Part shown: positions 35,022 to 44,730 of the stretch, piece after piece
How the letters are laid out: every line of letters starts with the position of its first letter
How positions within the stretch are numbered: the stretch's first letter is position 1
DNA from: Flavobacteriaceae bacterium UJ101
Lineage (GTDB): Bacteria; Bacteroidota; Bacteroidia; Flavobacteriales; UJ101
NCBI GenBank assembly: GCA_001880285.1
Contig: CP016269.1
Location: 682,001-746,000 of the forward strand
DNA length: 64,000 nt
Direction: 5' to 3'
The notes under the pieces: model-generated
What the model saw: the letters and a program-made list of their open reading frames with translations, nothing else
Told to the model about the DNA's origin: nothing
Database searches by the model: none
Position numbers and translations under genes: made by a program

Positions 35022-37418
35022 TTACATTCCAAATCCACCTCCACTAGCTTCATTATCACTACGGTCTTTACGATTACGACTTTTTACTTTTCCACTTCTA
35101 AAATTATATTTTACTCCTACAAAAATTTGCTGGTTTTCCCAATTCCATTCTCCAGTCTGTTGAAAACGTTCTGGACGTACATTATCCCATCTAGCATACA
35201 TAATATCAAAGATATCTTGGAAACGAACACTTAGACTTAATTTGTTATCCATAAAGGTCTTTCTTGCTCCTAAATCAATTCTCCACATATCTCCAAATTC
35301 TCCTTGTAATGTTTTTTGTTTACTTCGATAGAAACCAAACAATGACATACTTAACGTTTTGTCTAATTTGAAGGAGTTGTTCATTCTTAAAAAGAAAGAA
35401 TTGTTATCTACTTGTGCTATTTCATTTATTCCTGTAGTTGGATCAAAGTATACAGATCCTTCTAACTCTGCAAAGTAATATTCTGCTCCAGAATAGATAC
35501 TCCACCATTTTGCTGGATTATAATTGAAGACCAATTCTGCTCCATAATTATCTGCAGATCCTACATTCACATTTTGAAACTTAATAATTCCATTATCTTC
35601 ATCGTAATTAAATTGCTGATTAAACTGATCATTTATTTTTCTGTAAAACCCTGTAAGTCCTACATATCCTTTTTTAATTTGGCGGCTTACACCCAATTCA
35701 AATGAATTAGTAAATTGAGGAACTAATAAAGGATTTCCAATCACTTGAGTATTAGAAGATGCATATTGAGGGATAGGAGATAACATTCCTGTGCTTGGAC
35801 GATCTACTCTTCTTGAATAATTTGCTGATAATTCTGTCTTTTCCTCTTCTCCTAATTTATAAGCTAAATGCACTGTTGGATACAATTCAAAATAATCTCG
35901 ATCATATACTTCAAAACTTGCGTCATTGTAACCTGTTTTTACATCAACCTGTTCCGCTCTTAAACCAGCTTTGTAACTAAATCTTCCTAGCTCATGACTC
36001 AATTCGGCATAACCTGCATAAATATCACGATCAAACGTATATACATTATTTCCTGTTATTGATTGAGAGTGTAAATAGTCTTGTTGGAATTCTGTTAAAC
36101 GAATGGCTGAACCTAATTCTAATTTCATATTTTTCCCTATTGGATTTGCATAATCCACATTCACTAAAAATTGATTATTATCGGTATTATTTCTTTCAGA
36201 ATACAACCCAGCATTCGAATCATTTGTATTTCGATTCATTAACTCATCATAAACGGTATAAGAGGTTTCTACTTCTAATTGATGTCCATCTTTATCAAAT
36301 TTCCTTTCATAATTCACATTAAACTCTTTCCAATCACCATCTTCTTCTGTGTTAACCGTATTACTAGATTGTAAAATTCCTGTACTCAAACTTTTCAACT
36401 CTTCATATCCTTTATTTTCTTCATCATCTCTTGAATAATTGGCAAAAGCAGAAAATGTATTATTATCATTTATATACCAATCAAATCCTAATTTACCATA
36501 TTTATTAATTTCTCTTGAATCGATGTCTATTGCTTGTGAACGATCTTGGTTTGGCATTCTAAAACCTCCATAATTTACTCCTCTATAATCACCGTAACCT
36601 GTATTTCCAAAAATGTTAATTTTACCTGTATTATGATTAAAATTTACATCTGTTGAATATTTTCCTACTTCTCCATATCTAAAATTATTGGATAGCGTAA
36701 TATTCGTCCCTTTCATTTTTTGTTTTTTCACAATAAAATTGATTACTCCAGAATTTCCTTCAGGGGAATATTTTGCTGAGGGATTCGTAATTACTTCTAT
36801 TTTATCTATTGTATTAGGAGGGTATTGTTGTTTTACCTGTTCGTAACTCAATGTTGTAGGTTTTCCATTAATCAAAATACGTACATTCGTGTTCCCTCTC
36901 AATTGAATTGAATTATTTTGTTGATCAACAAATACGCCTGGAACAGTATTCATTACATCATCTAAATTGGCTCCATCTGCAATAATATCATCTCCTAATT
37001 CTAATACTTTTCGATCAATTTTATTTACAATCGTAGTTTTCTTACCTACTTTTGTAACGGTACCAATTGTTTCTGCTACATTCGATTTTAGAAATAATTT
37101 CCCTAAATCTGTTCTTCTTTGATTAACTTTAATTTTTCTAGTTGTTGTCTCAAAACCTGTAAAACTTAATTCTAAGACATATTCATCAAAAGGTATTTTT
37201 TCTAATACAAAATTTCCTTCAATGTCAGTAACTGTTTCAGCAACAACTTCTTCATTTTTCTTAATTAGTACTTCTGCATAAGGTAGAGTTTCTTCAGTTC
37301 CATCTTCATAAACCTGTCCTACTATAATTCCTCTTTTTTCTATCTCTTCTCCACTTGCCCATGTAAATGAACTACACAGTACCCATATAAAGTTCAATAG
37401 CAATAATTTCGTTTTCAT
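35022..37418 (-). CDS. TonB-dependent outer-membrane receptor (OMP_b-brl_3 family), copy 1
   Basis: A 798-residue outer-membrane protein: signal peptide to about residue 22, CarboxypepD_reg-like domain (GIIVGQVYEDGTEETLPYAEV), plug (LDDVMNTVPGVFVDQQNNSI; IDKIEVITNPSAKYSPEGNS) and a barrel of the OMP_b-brl_3 type. The C-terminal tail after the barrel is Arg/Lys/Ser/Gly-rich (SGKVKSRNRKDRSDNEASGG). These receptors import siderophores, metals or other ligands, but the substrate is unknown. The next gene upstream is a paralogue with the same architecture. A 13-base direct repeat lies before the start. Confidence 0.93.
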   Translation of the reverse strand: MKTKLLLLNFIWVLCSSFTWASGEEIEKRGIIVGQVYEDGTEETLPYAEVLIKKNEEVVAETVTDIEGNFVLEKIPFDEYVLELSFTGFETTTRKIKVNQRRTDLGKLFLKSNVAETIGTVTKVGKKTTIVNKIDRKVLELGDDIIADGANLDDVMNTVPGVFVDQQNNSIQLRGNTNVRILINGKPTTLSYEQVKQQYPPNTIDKIEVITNPSAKYSPEGNSGVINFIVKKQKMKGTNITLSNNFRYGEVGKYSTDVNFNHNTGKINIFGNTGYGDYRGVNYGGFRMPNQDRSQAIDIDSREINKYGKLGFDWYINDNNTFSAFANYSRDDEENKGYEELKSLSTGILQSSNTVNTEEDGDWKEFNVNYERKFDKDGHQLEVETSYTVYDELMNRNTNDSNAGLYSERNNTDNNQFLVNVDYANPIGKNMKLELGSAIRLTEFQQDYLHSQSITGNNVYTFDRDIYAGYAELSHELGRFSYKAGLRAEQVDVKTGYNDASFEVYDRDYFELYPTVHLAYKLGEEEKTELSANYSRRVDRPSTGMLSPIPQYASSNTQVIGNPLLVPQFTNSFELGVSRQIKKGYVGLTGFYRKINDQFNQQFNYDEDNGIIKFQNVNVGSADNYGAELVFNYNPAKWWSIYSGAEYYFAELEGSVYFDPTTGINEIAQVDNNSFFLRMNNSFKLDKTLSMSLFGFYRSKQKTLQGEFGDMWRIDLGARKTFMDNKLSLSVRFQDIFDIMYARWDNVRPERFQQTGEWNWENQQIFVGVKYNFRSGKVKSRNRKDRSDNEASGGGFGM

Positions 37419-37445
37419 AATATAGTGTATTTTATTTTACTAATT

Positions 37446-37487
37446 TGTTATACATAATACCATGTTATACATAATCAAAAAACATGG
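37446..37487. repeat. 13-bp direct repeats and inverted repeat before TonB-dependent receptor copy 1
   Basis: TGTTATACATAAT occurs at 37446-37458 and again at 37463-37475 (17-base period), overlapping an inverted repeat CCATGTT (37460-37466) / AACATGG (37481-37487). It lies 28-69 bases before the receptor start, so it is a candidate operator. Confidence 0.6.
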
Positions 37488-37563
37488 ATTTTACTAAATA
37501 GTACACTTATAAGACATCACAATTTGCTATTTGTTACACTTTTTTTTATTTTTTTTCAAAAAA

Positions 37564-39849
37564 TTATTGTCCAACACCATCTGTTATGTTTTCATTCCTT
37601 GATTTTCGTTCAATATTTTTACGTTGCTTACCTGAAGAAAAATTATATTGAAAACTAAATGTAAAACGTTGATTTTGAATATAGTTTATATCATATGATT
37701 TGAGAGGTCTGTATTGATCATATTTTACAAAAGAAGTATTAAATAAATCTCTAAACATTAGACTGAATGAAATTTTATTATCCATTAATAATTTTCTCAA
37801 CGAAAGATTTATTCTACTAATATGTTTAAATGTTCCTGAAAAATCATCATAAGTAGAATTATACATTCCATCTACACTTAATTTTAAACTTTCATTTATA
37901 TTAAATGTGCTATATAATTGTCCGTCTAATCGGTTATCACTAATTTGATCAAATTCATTATTTATAAATCCTTGACGTTTATAATAGTATAAATTCCATG
38001 TTGTATTTATATTCCACCATTTAAAAGGGCTATAATTAACTATCAATTCCGTTCCGTATTCATTCTTATCCCCCATGTTAATTCTCTGATATACAATAGT
38101 ATTAGAATCATCTTCATCTAAATAGCGATTAGATCCAATTTCATCTTTAATAAATCTATAATAAACTCCTAACCCTAAATACCATTTATCTTTTTGATAT
38201 TTATAATTCAATTCTATATTATCAGTTAATTGTGGTTTCAGTGTGTTACTTCCTAATAATTTATAGTTATTAAATTCTCCACGAATAGGTTGAAATAAAT
38301 ATGAAGAAGGTCTTTCTATTCTTCTTGAATAGTTCAATTGAAATTCATTATCATCATTTAATTCATAATTAAAATGAGCAGATGGGAAAAATTTAACATA
38401 ATCATTTTTAAAAGTTTCTTCACTATTGATTGAGGTTAAATCTGTAAATTCGGTTCTTAAACCCAATTGAAAACTTATCTTTTTTAATTTTCTCTGATAT
38501 ATACCATATAAACCAAAAACATTTCTCGTAAAATCAAGATCATTATCTGTTTCTCTAATAGTGAAATCTTCATCCAAATTATACCATAATGCTTCTCCTC
38601 CAAACTCAATTTTAGCATTCTTGCCTAATGGATTTGTATAATCCACATTTAATCGAGTAGTATTATATTTATCTAGTCTAGAAGAGTTATAAAAAGTACT
38701 ATAAAAATAATTAATGTTTTCCTTATCTCTATCATGTTGGTACATCCCTTCTACATCCAAACGATGTCCCTTTTCATCAAATTTACGCTGATAAAAGATT
38801 TTGGTTTCGTATCCTCTAAATTTAGTTTGATCAAATTGTGTATAATGTGTATTTACATTCGTTAACTTAGATAGTGAATCAATATCTGTATTCACTTTAA
38901 AATCCGTATAGCCATATTGAAACTGCGTTGATAAAGTGTTTTTTTCATCAAAAAAATAATCAATTCCTATTCTATTAGTTGTTCGATAATAATCAGGAAA
39001 TCGATCTGTATCGTAAAATACCTCTTCTCGATCTTGCGTCAATCTATTATGATCTTTAACATCAAAATAGTTGGTATAAGCTCTAATATTTAATTTTCCA
39101 AAATTATAATTCCCAGCACCTTTTACAAAATACCATGGTAATTCATCATAATCAAAATCCATAGCAACGGTAGCATTAAATCCTTCATCAGCATTTTTTT
39201 TGAGTACAATATTTACAATTCCTGAAATACCTTCAGCCGCATATTTTGCTGATGGATTGGTGATCACTTCTATTCTGTCAATATCATAAGGATCTATTGA
39301 GCGAAGCAAGTCTTGATATGTTTGTCTTGTTAAGCGACCGTCAATCAAAACTTGTACTTGATTACCTCTCAACAATAATGTTTCATCGTTATTCACATGA
39401 ACTCCAGGCACTATAGCCATGAGGTCGTTTAAAGAGGCTCCTGTTTGTATTAAATCATTTCCAACATACACCACTTTTCGATCTATTGCATTTTTAATAA
39501 CCGTTTTCGATCCTGTAAATTCAACCTCTCCAATCAAATTGTTTGTTTCTAGAATAATATTTTCTAAAATTAGGTTTGAATCATCAACTACAATTTTTTC
39601 GAAAAAATCTATAAAACCTTCCTTACTTATTAATAAAACAAAATTTTCTGAAGTTACACCTTCTAAAACAAATTCACCTTGCGAATCTGATACTGTTTTC
39701 TTAATTAATGCTCCTTTCTTATTCTTTAATTCAATTGAAGCATTGACCAAAGGCTCATTTATTTCCGAATATAGTACTCCGGAAATTCTATATTGAGACT
39801 TCACCAATCCTAACACAAAAAACAACAGTATTATGTATGAAAATTTCAT
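37564..39849 (-). CDS. TonB-dependent outer-membrane receptor (OMP_b-brl_3 family), copy 2
   Basis: A 761-residue paralogue of the following receptor, with a signal peptide ending near residue 18, a CarboxypepD_reg-like domain (SGVLYSEINEPLVNASIELK), a plug (LNDLMAIVPGVHVNNDETLL; IDRIEVITNPSAKYAAEGIS) and a barrel. Its tail is also basic (SSGKQRKNIERKSRNE). The two genes lie head to tail, 145 bases apart, and the sequences have diverged strongly outside the plug and turn motifs, so the duplication is old or they came separately. The ligand is unknown. Confidence 0.93.
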   Translation of the reverse strand: MKFSYIILLFFVLGLVKSQYRISGVLYSEINEPLVNASIELKNKKGALIKKTVSDSQGEFVLEGVTSENFVLLISKEGFIDFFEKIVVDDSNLILENIILETNNLIGEVEFTGSKTVIKNAIDRKVVYVGNDLIQTGASLNDLMAIVPGVHVNNDETLLLRGNQVQVLIDGRLTRQTYQDLLRSIDPYDIDRIEVITNPSAKYAAEGISGIVNIVLKKNADEGFNATVAMDFDYDELPWYFVKGAGNYNFGKLNIRAYTNYFDVKDHNRLTQDREEVFYDTDRFPDYYRTTNRIGIDYFFDEKNTLSTQFQYGYTDFKVNTDIDSLSKLTNVNTHYTQFDQTKFRGYETKIFYQRKFDEKGHRLDVEGMYQHDRDKENINYFYSTFYNSSRLDKYNTTRLNVDYTNPLGKNAKIEFGGEALWYNLDEDFTIRETDNDLDFTRNVFGLYGIYQRKLKKISFQLGLRTEFTDLTSINSEETFKNDYVKFFPSAHFNYELNDDNEFQLNYSRRIERPSSYLFQPIRGEFNNYKLLGSNTLKPQLTDNIELNYKYQKDKWYLGLGVYYRFIKDEIGSNRYLDEDDSNTIVYQRINMGDKNEYGTELIVNYSPFKWWNINTTWNLYYYKRQGFINNEFDQISDNRLDGQLYSTFNINESLKLSVDGMYNSTYDDFSGTFKHISRINLSLRKLLMDNKISFSLMFRDLFNTSFVKYDQYRPLKSYDINYIQNQRFTFSFQYNFSSGKQRKNIERKSRNENITDGVGQ

Positions 39850-39937
39850 TTAAATGCTAATATAACAAATAAATTATGTATTTATTATATTAAAACATAA
39901 AACTATTCATTTCGGTTTGCTAGCACAAACATTACGA

Positions 39938-40882
39938 CTACATTTCATTCAAAACTTTAAAAATTTCATCATAATTAGGTGTTAAAATAATTTCTACTCT
40001 TCTATTTTTAGTTTTACCTTCAGAAGTATTATTATCAGCAACAGGAATATATTCACTTCTACCCGCAGCTGTCATTTGAATTGGAGAAACTCCATTTTTT
40101 TCTAATACTTTTGTAATAGATGTTGCACGCATCACAGATAAATCCCAATTATCTTTCACAGCTGTTGCTCCACTAAATTCTACATTATCTGTATGTCCTT
40201 CAATTAAGATATTTAAATCTGCTTCATTTTTTAAAACGTTAGAAATCTGCTTTAAAGCGGCAATTCCTTGTTCTCCAACAGCCCATTTTCCTGAGGCAAA
40301 AAGTAATTTATTCTCCATAGAAATATATACTTTCCCTTCTTTTTCTTCTACAGTCAACCCTTTTCCTTCATACGATTTCAAAGCTTTTTGAACTGTATTT
40401 TTCAAATTTGTTAACGTTTGTTTTTGCTCTGATAACAAACCTTCTAAATCATTAATTCGAGTAATTTTATCTGCTAGTTCTGTTTCTGTTTTTGCTAAGG
40501 AAGCTTTCTTCTCATCTAATTCAGAACGTGTTTTTTCTAAATCGGATAACAATTGACGATTTTTTTCTGCATTCTCTTTCAGCATAGCTGAATTCTGAGA
40601 AGATAATGCTTCATAATCTTTTTTAAGGTTCTCATAATTTTGATTCAAACTACTTAATTCATTTTGCAAATTATCTCTTTGTAACACTAATTGCTTTTTT
40701 TCCTCTTGTAAAGAGCTATGTTCTTCTTGCAATACTTTTAAGGCATCTGAATCTTTTCGAAGTTTAGCATTTTCACGCATTGAGTTTCGATAACGTGTTT
40801 CCAAATCGTTATATTGTTTTGTTGAAACACAACTTGACAATAACGCTATCCCAATACTTGCTGTAATAAATCTTTTTTTCAT
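39938..40882 (-). CDS. OmpA-family peptidoglycan-anchored lipoprotein with coiled coil
   Basis: A 314-residue lipoprotein (lipobox LLSSCVST). A long coiled coil with heptads of Leu, Glu and Lys covers about 25-165, and the C-terminal OmpA domain (about 185-310) has the peptidoglycan-binding marks IEGHTDNVEFSG, NWDLSVMRATSI and NRRVEIIL. It probably bridges outer membrane and cell wall. It lies 33 bases downstream of the exonuclease gene on the same strand, so the two could share a transcript, though their roles do not obviously relate. Confidence 0.92.
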   Translation of the reverse strand: MKKRFITASIGIALLSSCVSTKQYNDLETRYRNSMRENAKLRKDSDALKVLQEEHSSLQEEKKQLVLQRDNLQNELSSLNQNYENLKKDYEALSSQNSAMLKENAEKNRQLLSDLEKTRSELDEKKASLAKTETELADKITRINDLEGLLSEQKQTLTNLKNTVQKALKSYEGKGLTVEEKEGKVYISMENKLLFASGKWAVGEQGIAALKQISNVLKNEADLNILIEGHTDNVEFSGATAVKDNWDLSVMRATSITKVLEKNGVSPIQMTAAGRSEYIPVADNNTSEGKTKNRRVEIILTPNYDEIFKVLNEM

Positions 40883-40915
40883 TTTAATAATTTCAATATG
40901 TAGTCAAAATTGTTT

Positions 40916-41677
40916 TTATAAATCTAACTCTACCACGATAGGACAATGATCTGAATGTTTTGCTTCAGGCAAAATGGTAGCTCGAGTCATTTTATCTTTT
41001 AAAGGTTCTGTAACCATATTATAATCAATACGCCAACCTTTATTATTATTTCGAGCATTCGCACGATAACTCCACCAACTATACTGATCAGGCTCTTTGT
41101 TAAAATGACGAAAACTATCTATAAAACCACTTTCTATAAATTGCGTTAACCATTCTCTCTCCACAGGTAAAAACCCTGAAACTTTTGCATTTCGAACCGG
41201 ATCATGAATATCAATTGCTTCATGACAAATATTATAGTCTCCACAAACCACTAAATTGGGTATCGTTTTACGTAGCTCTGTTAAATACTGTAAAATCTCC
41301 TCCATGTAATTTAATTTAAATTCCAAACGATCCATATTCGTTCCTGAGGGCAAATACATACTCATAATAGAAACTTCTTCAAAATCAATTCGAATATTAC
41401 GTCCTTCAAAATCCATCGTCTCAATTCCAGTACCATATTCGATATGCTTAGGTTCTTTTTTTGTAAAAATAGCAACACCACTATACCCTTTCTTTTGAGC
41501 AGAATACCAATAATGTTTGTAACCTAGGTTCTCAAAAATAGAGACCTCTACTTGTTCTTTCATCGCCTTGGTCTCTTGTAGACAAATTACATCAGGGTCT
41601 GCCACTTTTAACCATTCATCAAATCCTTTTTTCAATGCAGCCCGAATTCCATTTACATTATAACTAATTATTTTCAT
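40916..41677 (-). CDS. xth: Exodeoxyribonuclease III / AP endonuclease
   Basis: A 253-residue enzyme of the ExoIII (Xth) family, which cleaves 5' of abasic sites and removes 3' blocks in base-excision repair. Active-site residues are visible: N7 (SYNVNG), E35 (CLQETKAM), the DYN motif (VVCGDYNICH), and D243-H244 (KHSDHCPI). The length matches the exonuclease III branch. Likely cotranscribed with the OmpA-family gene. An A/T-rich palindrome (TTTCTAT / ATAGAAA, near 41776) lies upstream. Confidence 0.95.
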   Translation of the reverse strand: MKIISYNVNGIRAALKKGFDEWLKVADPDVICLQETKAMKEQVEVSIFENLGYKHYWYSAQKKGYSGVAIFTKKEPKHIEYGTGIETMDFEGRNIRIDFEEVSIMSMYLPSGTNMDRLEFKLNYMEEILQYLTELRKTIPNLVVCGDYNICHEAIDIHDPVRNAKVSGFLPVEREWLTQFIESGFIDSFRHFNKEPDQYSWWSYRANARNNNKGWRIDYNMVTEPLKDKMTRATILPEAKHSDHCPIVVELDL

Positions 41678-41857
41678 TTCTTATTATTTAAGATTTTTAA
41701 GGTTTAAAAACACAACGATTCAAGATCTTATATAGAATACGTAATTCCGTTGATTTTAGTATCTTTTAAAAAATTTCTATAAAAATAGAAAAAAAGTGTC
41801 ACATCTATTTTTATACGAAGTCTTTTAATTGAATTTACGAAACTTTAAAACGACCTT

Positions 41858-42421
41858 TTGTTATTATTACGACTAAATAAGGAACAAAAATTACTAAGAA
41901 AATGTGCCTCTGGAGACAGAAAAGCACAGTTGGAATTGTACAAAAAATATGCTCAAGGTATGTTTAAAGTTTCGTTTTCTATTGTACGAAATTCCGCATT
42001 GGCCGAAGATGTCGTCCAAGAGGCCTTTATTAGTATTTTTAAAAACTTAAATTCGTTTAAAGGTGAGGTAACTTTTGGTGCATGGATGAAAAGAATTGTG
42101 ATTAATAAAAGTATCTCTGCATTAAAAAAAGAAAAAAGATTTGATTTTGAAACGGAACTTGAAGAATTCGTTGAAGAAACAAATTGGGAAGAAAGTAAAA
42201 TAGATTTAATACGATTAAAACAATGTATGCAACAACTATCTGATAAAGATCATACCATCATTTCATTGTATTACTTGGAAGGATATGATCATGCCGAGAT
42301 AGCTGAAATATTAAATATTAGTTATGATAATTCGAGAACAATTTTATCAAGAGCTAAAGTCAAATTGAAAAATTTAATTGAAAATGAACGATCCATTAAA
42401 AAAGATATTGAATCGACATAA
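41858..42421 (+). CDS. ECF-type RNA polymerase sigma factor (second)
   Basis: A 187-residue ECF sigma factor. Region 2 has NSALAEDVVQEAFISIFKNL and FGAWMKRIVINKSISALKKE; region 4 has QLSDKDHTIISLYYLEGYDHAEIAEILNISYDNSRTILSRAK. The first possible start that covers region 2 is a TTG at 41858; the next in-frame ATG would remove part of the domain, so a non-ATG start is likely. It is the first of five genes and overlaps the following anti-sigma-like gene by 38 bases. The target promoters are unknown. Confidence 0.93.
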   Translation: MLLLRLNKEQKLLRKCASGDRKAQLELYKKYAQGMFKVSFSIVRNSALAEDVVQEAFISIFKNLNSFKGEVTFGAWMKRIVINKSISALKKEKRFDFETELEEFVEETNWEESKIDLIRLKQCMQQLSDKDHTIISLYYLEGYDHAEIAEILNISYDNSRTILSRAKVKLKNLIENERSIKKDIEST

Positions 42422-42908
42422 GGAAAAACTCTTTTCAGAAGAACTTAGTTCAAATCATCTTTCAAAGTTTGAAGAAAAGTTGAACACCGAGTTTGGAACA
42501 CAAGCTACATCTTCTAAAAATTGGATTTATTATTCTGGGATTGCAGCAAGTCTTGCTTTTCTTATCACCTTAGGCATTGTATTTTTTAATTCTAATCAAA
42601 CAGAAGAAAACACAATCGTTCAAAGTGAAGTTCAAGAATCTGAAAACTTTTTTGCCTTAGCTGTTGAACATAAAATCAAACAACTTAAAACCTATGAAAC
42701 ACCTCAAACTAAACCGTATATTGATCAATGCTTAAAAGCATTAAATCAACTAGATCAAGACTATACAGATCTAAAAAAAGATTTTAACGATACAGGTAAT
42801 GATCAATTAATCAACCTAATGTTAGATAATTTAAAGAAACGTGTGGATATTTTAGAAGAATTGATTCAACAATTAGAACATTATAAAAATCAAGGATATG
42901 AATTATAA
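42384..42908 (+). CDS. Single-pass membrane protein, probable anti-sigma factor
   Basis: A 174-residue protein from the ATG at 42384. The first 45 residues are cytoplasmic (LSKFEEKLNTEFG), a TM segment follows (WIYYSGIAASLAFLITLGIVFF), and a periplasmic coiled-coil-like domain ends the protein (LDNLKKRVDILEELIQQLEH). It overlaps the sigma-factor gene, the usual sign of a sigma/anti-sigma pair, but I see no known anti-sigma domain, so the role is inferred from topology and position. Its end overlaps the next gene by 11 bases. Confidence 0.78.
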   Translation: MNDPLKKILNRHKEKLFSEELSSNHLSKFEEKLNTEFGTQATSSKNWIYYSGIAASLAFLITLGIVFFNSNQTEENTIVQSEVQESENFFALAVEHKIKQLKTYETPQTKPYIDQCLKALNQLDQDYTDLKKDFNDTGNDQLINLMLDNLKKRVDILEELIQQLEHYKNQGYEL

Positions 42909-43992
42909 ATTTACAATTCTATTAGCCTTTCTTTTATCCATTGGAATAAAAGGAAATACAATTGATTTCAAACCAGATCATGTAGAAAAACGTACTTATA
43001 ATTGGACTTATAATGTATTGGAGAATGCCCTATTTGAAATTGATAATAAATATGGCAATGTAAACATTACAACTTGGGATCAAAATACAATTGAAATCAA
43101 CGTTACGGTTACCTATGGTCATTGGGATAAAGAAATTGCAAAAGAGAAAATTAATTGCATTAAAATCAAAACCTCAGCAACACAAAGTTATGTTACAGCA
43201 ACCACAGAGTTTAATTGTGACCTTTCAGTGAAAGGAAATCATAGAAAAAGTAACAACGATTTAGGGGTTAAAATCAATTATGAAGTAAAGATCCCTAGCT
43301 ATGGAAATTTGATTGCTCGTAATAAATATGGAAACATTATTTTAGGAACCATAGGAGGTAATACCAATATTCACTTAAAATATGGAACTCTTATTGCCAA
43401 CACTTTAAAAAGTAATAGTAATATTCTTGATTTAAGCTATAGCAAAGGAACACATATTCAACTCGTTAACAACTTAAACATTGAAGATGCTGACTATTCT
43501 GACATTACTATTAATGGTGCTAAAACCATTCATTTTAATTCAGATTATACGGATATTAAAATTGATAAAGTAGAGCAAATCTTGAGTAGCTCTATGGACT
43601 ATGGAAATTTAGAAGTTAATGAAGTTAATTGTCTTACTTTTTCAGCAGATTATTCTAATTTAAAAATCAATTTATTGCATGAATGCTTAAATCTAGACAT
43701 GAGTTATGGTTCCTATAAAATCAATCAAACCAGTGATCAATTTCATCGAATTCATGTTATAGCAGCTTATTCAAGCGGAAAAGTAAAAGTAAACCCTAAT
43801 GCTTCTTTTAAAACACATACTCTAACAAAATATAGTGATACCTATTTATCTCCCAATATAAAAATAAAACAACACGATAAATCACATACTTCCGAAGAAA
43901 TTAATGCAGAATATAATGCATCAGGCTGCATGTGTAGCACTGTTCACATAGAAAGTAAATATGGAAATATAAAAATAGAAACTACAAAATAA
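42898..43992 (+). CDS. Exported beta-helix protein with KYGN-type repeats (DUF4097-like)
   Basis: A 364-residue exported protein with a signal peptide of about 20 residues. From about residue 45 the sequence repeats a short rung of the pattern [D/N/S]-x-[K/D/S]-Y-[G/S/T]-[N/D]-[L/I/V]-x-[I/V], for example DNKYGNVNI, ARNKYGNIIL, DADYSDITI, NSDYTDIKI, SMDYGNLEV and ESKYGNIKIE, roughly every 17-22 residues. This is the appearance of a right-handed beta-helix, as in DUF4097/adhesin-like proteins. Two cysteines lie in GCMCS near the end. It is the third gene of the ECF operon. Function and partner unknown. Confidence 0.82.
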   Translation: MNYKFTILLAFLLSIGIKGNTIDFKPDHVEKRTYNWTYNVLENALFEIDNKYGNVNITTWDQNTIEINVTVTYGHWDKEIAKEKINCIKIKTSATQSYVTATTEFNCDLSVKGNHRKSNNDLGVKINYEVKIPSYGNLIARNKYGNIILGTIGGNTNIHLKYGTLIANTLKSNSNILDLSYSKGTHIQLVNNLNIEDADYSDITINGAKTIHFNSDYTDIKIDKVEQILSSSMDYGNLEVNEVNCLTFSADYSNLKINLLHECLNLDMSYGSYKINQTSDQFHRIHVIAAYSSGKVKVNPNASFKTHTLTKYSDTYLSPNIKIKQHDKSHTSEEINAEYNASGCMCSTVHIESKYGNIKIETTK

Positions 43993-43997
43993 AAAAT

Positions 43998-44723
43998 ATG
44001 AAAACAATAACCAACATCGTACTCGTAATCCTCTTTATTATTTCACAAAATTCATGTGCTCAATCTTCAATTAAAGGGGAAGGAAGTGTGATTACAAAAG
44101 AATTTCCCATTTCAAATTTTACTGAACTAAACATAGCAGGTTCTATCGATTACATTTTAGTTGACAATGCAAGGCAATCAGCTGTAATAGTTAAAACACA
44201 TGCTAATTTAATGGATCGAATTGAAATCAAACAAAAATCATCTGCTTTAAGTATTGGTTTAAAAAACAATACCAATTTACGTTCTTACAAAACATTTGAA
44301 GTTTATATTCCCGTTTCAACTCGTAATTTAGCTGAAATTCATCATGCAGGTTCTGGAGAGATGATTTCAGAAGTCATTTTATCAGCTAATTCTTTAGAGC
44401 TTAATCATGCAGGTTCTGGAGAAGTTTCTACACAAGTCAATAGTTATAATTTAAAAGCTTCTACAGCAGGATCTGGAGAAATAAATCTTGAAGGAAAAGC
44501 TGAAAATGTAAAAATGAGTCTTTCTGGATCAGGTGAAATTCTTGCTAAAAATTTAAAAAGTAAAAATGCAAAAATTGGTATTTCTGGATCGGGTGAAGTT
44601 GAAATCAGTGTTAGTCATGATTTAAAAGTAGCGATATCCGGTTCTGGAGATGTATATTATAAAGGGAACCCAAGCAATATCAAAAAAACCATTTCAGGGA
44701 GTGGTGATGTAACACAATTATAA
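43998..44723 (+). CDS. GIN-domain (DUF2807) lipoprotein with seven GSG[E/D] rungs
   Basis: A 241-residue lipoprotein (signal and lipobox NSCAQ, C20). An N-terminal sheet (FPISNFTELNIAGSIDYILV) is followed by a beta-helix whose turns repeat GSGE or GSGD at about residues 118, 139, 158, 177, 197, 215 and 234, roughly 17-21 residues apart. This is the putative auto-transporter adhesin head GIN domain (DUF2807), frequent in Bacteroidota surface lipoproteins. It starts five bases after the previous stop and is followed by a truncated relative. Confidence 0.9.
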   Translation: MKTITNIVLVILFIISQNSCAQSSIKGEGSVITKEFPISNFTELNIAGSIDYILVDNARQSAVIVKTHANLMDRIEIKQKSSALSIGLKNNTNLRSYKTFEVYIPVSTRNLAEIHHAGSGEMISEVILSANSLELNHAGSGEVSTQVNSYNLKASTAGSGEINLEGKAENVKMSLSGSGEILAKNLKSKNAKIGISGSGEVEISVSHDLKVAISGSGDVYYKGNPSNIKKTISGSGDVTQL

Positions 44724-44730
44724 AATAAAT

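Noticed and set aside
39419-39796. 125-codon frame antisense to TonB-dependent receptor copy 2
   Set aside because: Shadow of the receptor N-terminus; rich in residues from reversed Leu/Ile codons and without a start context.
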